From positions 310,001 through 374,000 of the forward strand of contig VWZW01004700.1 in assembly GCA_013397115.1 (NCBI GenBank): 64,000 bases of DNA. The letters run 5' to 3'. The notes beneath the pieces were generated by a model. That model did no database searches. It was not told the DNA's origin and saw only the letters and a list, made by a program, of their open reading frames with translations. The translations under genes were made by a program, and so were the position numbers. Below are positions 61,501 through 64,000 of the stretch, in pieces (positions within the stretch are counted from its first letter, which is position 1; the number at the start of each line of letters is the position of its first letter). This DNA comes from Edolisoma coerulescens. Taxonomy: Eukaryota; Chordata; Aves; Passeriformes; Campephagidae.

Positions 61501-64000
61501 TGCACTCTTTGAGCTAGATTCTCATGTTTCCACTTAATTTAGATGCATTTGGGATGTCTTTAATCTATCCATTTCCTTACTATCCATTGCCAAAGCATTA
61601 GGTATTTGTAAAGTATAAGGATGTGTTTTACTTTCTCAAACTTAAAAAAAAATTAAAACTTTAACCTGGAGTTCTCCAATAGCATAATTAAGAAACACAA
61701 TGTACAATCCAGAAGGACAGAAAAAATAATTTCACAAAATCCTTTTCGTTGTGCTAAAACAGAAAGTAGAGTATCGACAAGTTTTAGGTTTGTATTATGG
61801 CACTCCATTGACTTCTGCTGGTCTCAGGTAATTTCTCTTTTCTGTTCTTTTCTTATCCTCCCCTGTGTTTGTCTCACTTCTCTACACAGACTGCAAGGTC
61901 ACATATTAATAAAAAGCAGTTACATATTGGATTCATGTCCTTAAAATGCACAGGAATCTGTCATGGCATTCCCAAGTAAGAAAACTGGAAAATCTTGATC
62001 ATAGCCCCAGTGGTACATAAGTTCCTCAAATTCAGTGTTTTTATTCTAATTTTCCTTTTAATTTTGATTCTGTACAAGTTGAGAAACAACTGACTTGCCA
62101 CCATGGAGATGGCAGGGACCTAGCCTATACATCAACATTCAGAAAACACAGGTCCTGCACATTCTGCCTCAGGGACAGATCTGGCAAGCTTTAAAAAATG
62201 CAGCTGCAGAACCTGGCTCAAGAAATGTAGTTTTGACCGCTGCTTTCTTTTATTACGTCACTAGAGAAGCAGACACCAAATGTCTCTCTCAGGTTGCAAC
62301 TAACCAAGGTGTATCTGTGATTGGAGATCTGTGTTCAGAGCCCCTCCCTTGCTGAAGGAAAAGAAAAAGTTTCCCAGTTTCTTGGAGGGTACCTGGCATA
62401 CACCATCTGGCACATACCTGAGATGCACTATTTCACAAATTGAAGTTTTTGCTAGCACCCAAAAACAGGAGAAGGATGACCCAGTACGACAAATAAAGCA
62501 CGGATAAGAGACCTGAGTGTAGGCAAATAGGGTCACTTGATTGTGAGCAGATGGTTCAGCTTCCTGATCAAATGGCTGCTTGTGTATTTTCAGGGATTCA
62601 TCAATGGTACACTTAACTAATTTCAAGTTACTCTGTTAATATAATTTCTCCTGTAAGAGCTCTCTGCTAAGAGTTCACTGTTAGTGGCTCATAGAAGTTT
62701 TGGGTGATAGCATCATCACACTTGTTCCGTGGGAGACAAAGGCAGTCAAAAGAGTCTGGAGGTGCACTGCGAGTCATAGCCCAGTTCATTATACACAAAA
62801 TGCCTGGAAGTATGAATAGCACAACTGTATTCTAGGCACCTGCATGATTTCCCATGAGCTGTACTGTGTGGTGTTTAAAAGCAGAAGTTCTGTAACTTTT
62901 CCCTCCCTGTTCTATCCTATGGGGACCTTGGATGGCTCATGTTTATAATACAGACACAGCAGCCAGCTGAAATGGGCAACAGGAGAGTGCAGTCAACCTG
63001 AACTGCTTTAAGACAGCAACATCCACATAACTGGGATACCAGTCGAGGCCAGAGAGCTGTTTTGAATTAGTCTGCACAGCATGCCTCTTTTACCACCTTT
63101 TCACAATCTTTTACTTTCAGGCCATTATTCTGTACATTCACTTCTATCCTTAGAAAGAGAATTCCATTCATCAAAGGGTTATTAATAGTATTATTGATAC
63201 CATGGGTAGTGGTAAAGACATAAATTCAATATTAAAATACAACTTGCCAAAAGACATTTAATATTGCATTCCATTTAAGTACAAGGAAAGAAATCTTGTA
63301 TTATTATGAAATTTTAAATTTAAAAAAGATGCAGCCCTAATGAAGCTGTAAATATAACTGTAATATTTATTTATTTTTGGTGCACAAACCATGTTTCTGA
63401 TTACTGTTCAACAGCAAAGTACTACATTCCTCTTCCTGCTGGCCTTTGGACATCTAAAGTAAATCTCCCTTTACAGCACAGTATTATGTAGTGATGATGG
63501 TTTACAGAGCAATGGATAAATGAATATTGTCCTTCTAGAACAAAACAAAGAGTATTCATTGAGATGACTATGCACAAATTTAACAAAACTAACAAAAATT
63601 ATTTAAACTGAGAAAAAAAACCCAACTGAATTTTCTTCCTTGAAGTAAAAATTACATATATACACAGAACTGTAACTACAGATAAGTATCCCAGACATTT
63701 CAGGCAAAGTGAAAACTGAGTAATTGCCAAGGTATGAGATTGCCTTATAAAACTCTTCACTCTCAACTTTCAGTATAATGAAATCAGAGCTCTCTTTCAC
63801 AGAATTCACAGAAAAAGAAATTCTCATATATTATATCACATGTTAACTCAGGGATTATAAAATCCCAAAAGGAGTTTTTAAATGGAAACTTTCTTAAGGA
63901 AAGCCTAAATTTTTCCTTATGTAACAAAAAAAACCCCCAAACCCTCACATCTTGTTTACTGCAAAAACAGAAATAAAACAGCTTTATAGTTTGGGTTTTT

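Larger units (their letters stand above)
52403..64000 (-). other. RIMS2: RIMS2 intron, distal part to the window end
   Basis: AT-rich, containing only simple repeats (54591, 55465, 57328, 58525). Frames at 56258-56677 and 62095-62355 (plus) are open but resemble nothing I know. The next upstream RIMS2 exon is not in the window as far as I can see. Confidence 0.55.

Noticed and set aside
1..64000. CRISPR arrays, bacterial operons, tRNA or rRNA genes
   Set aside because: No regularly spaced repeats, no ribosome-binding-site/ORF arrangement, and no A/B-box or cloverleaf sequence noticed; the DNA is vertebrate.

Overview
This is vertebrate nuclear DNA, almost certainly from a bird. The pointers are short split exons with GT/AG borders, long AT-rich introns, and about nine dispersed CR1 retrotransposon tails. 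One solo retroviral LTR and one further LTR-like stretch are also present. The LTR-like stretch looks to me like a songbird family, but that is memory only and I could not run a search.

The only protein-coding gene I can support is the 3' end of RIMS2 (presynaptic active-zone RIM2), on the minus strand. Five consecutive exons at 22804-18548 have consistent splice sites and phases. They encode the last 237 residues: the Ser-rich linker, the whole C2B domain and the Ser/Thr-rich tail. A long 3' untranslated region probably runs from 18547 to about 15820, where AATAAA lies at 15843-15838 on the minus strand.

Layout. 1-15.8 kb lies beyond the 3' end of RIMS2. It holds CR1 pieces, an LTR-like stretch from 6731 and a short CpG-dense patch at 15590-15765, with no recognisable exons. 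15.8-22.8 kb is the RIMS2 3' UTR, exons and short introns. 22.8-64.0 kb appears to be one very long RIMS2 intron of at least 41 kb. It contains CR1 copies, a solo LTR with a perfect 6-bp target duplication, simple repeats, and a GC/CpG-rich island interrupted by a 495-bp run of N (36265-36759).

The most interesting candidate is that island. RIM genes are known to use an internal promoter for the short gamma isoform, which carries little beyond the C2B end. An unsequenced CpG-rich island about 13.5 kb upstream of the C2B-linker exon is a natural place for it. This is inference; the decisive sequence is in the gap. Smaller points are a cluster of Pumilio-type motifs in the 3' UTR, a CpG patch just past the poly(A) signal, and a CR1 fragment about 30 nt from a RIMS2 donor site. 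I found no undescribed multi-gene system, and most open frames here look like chance or repeat-derived frames.
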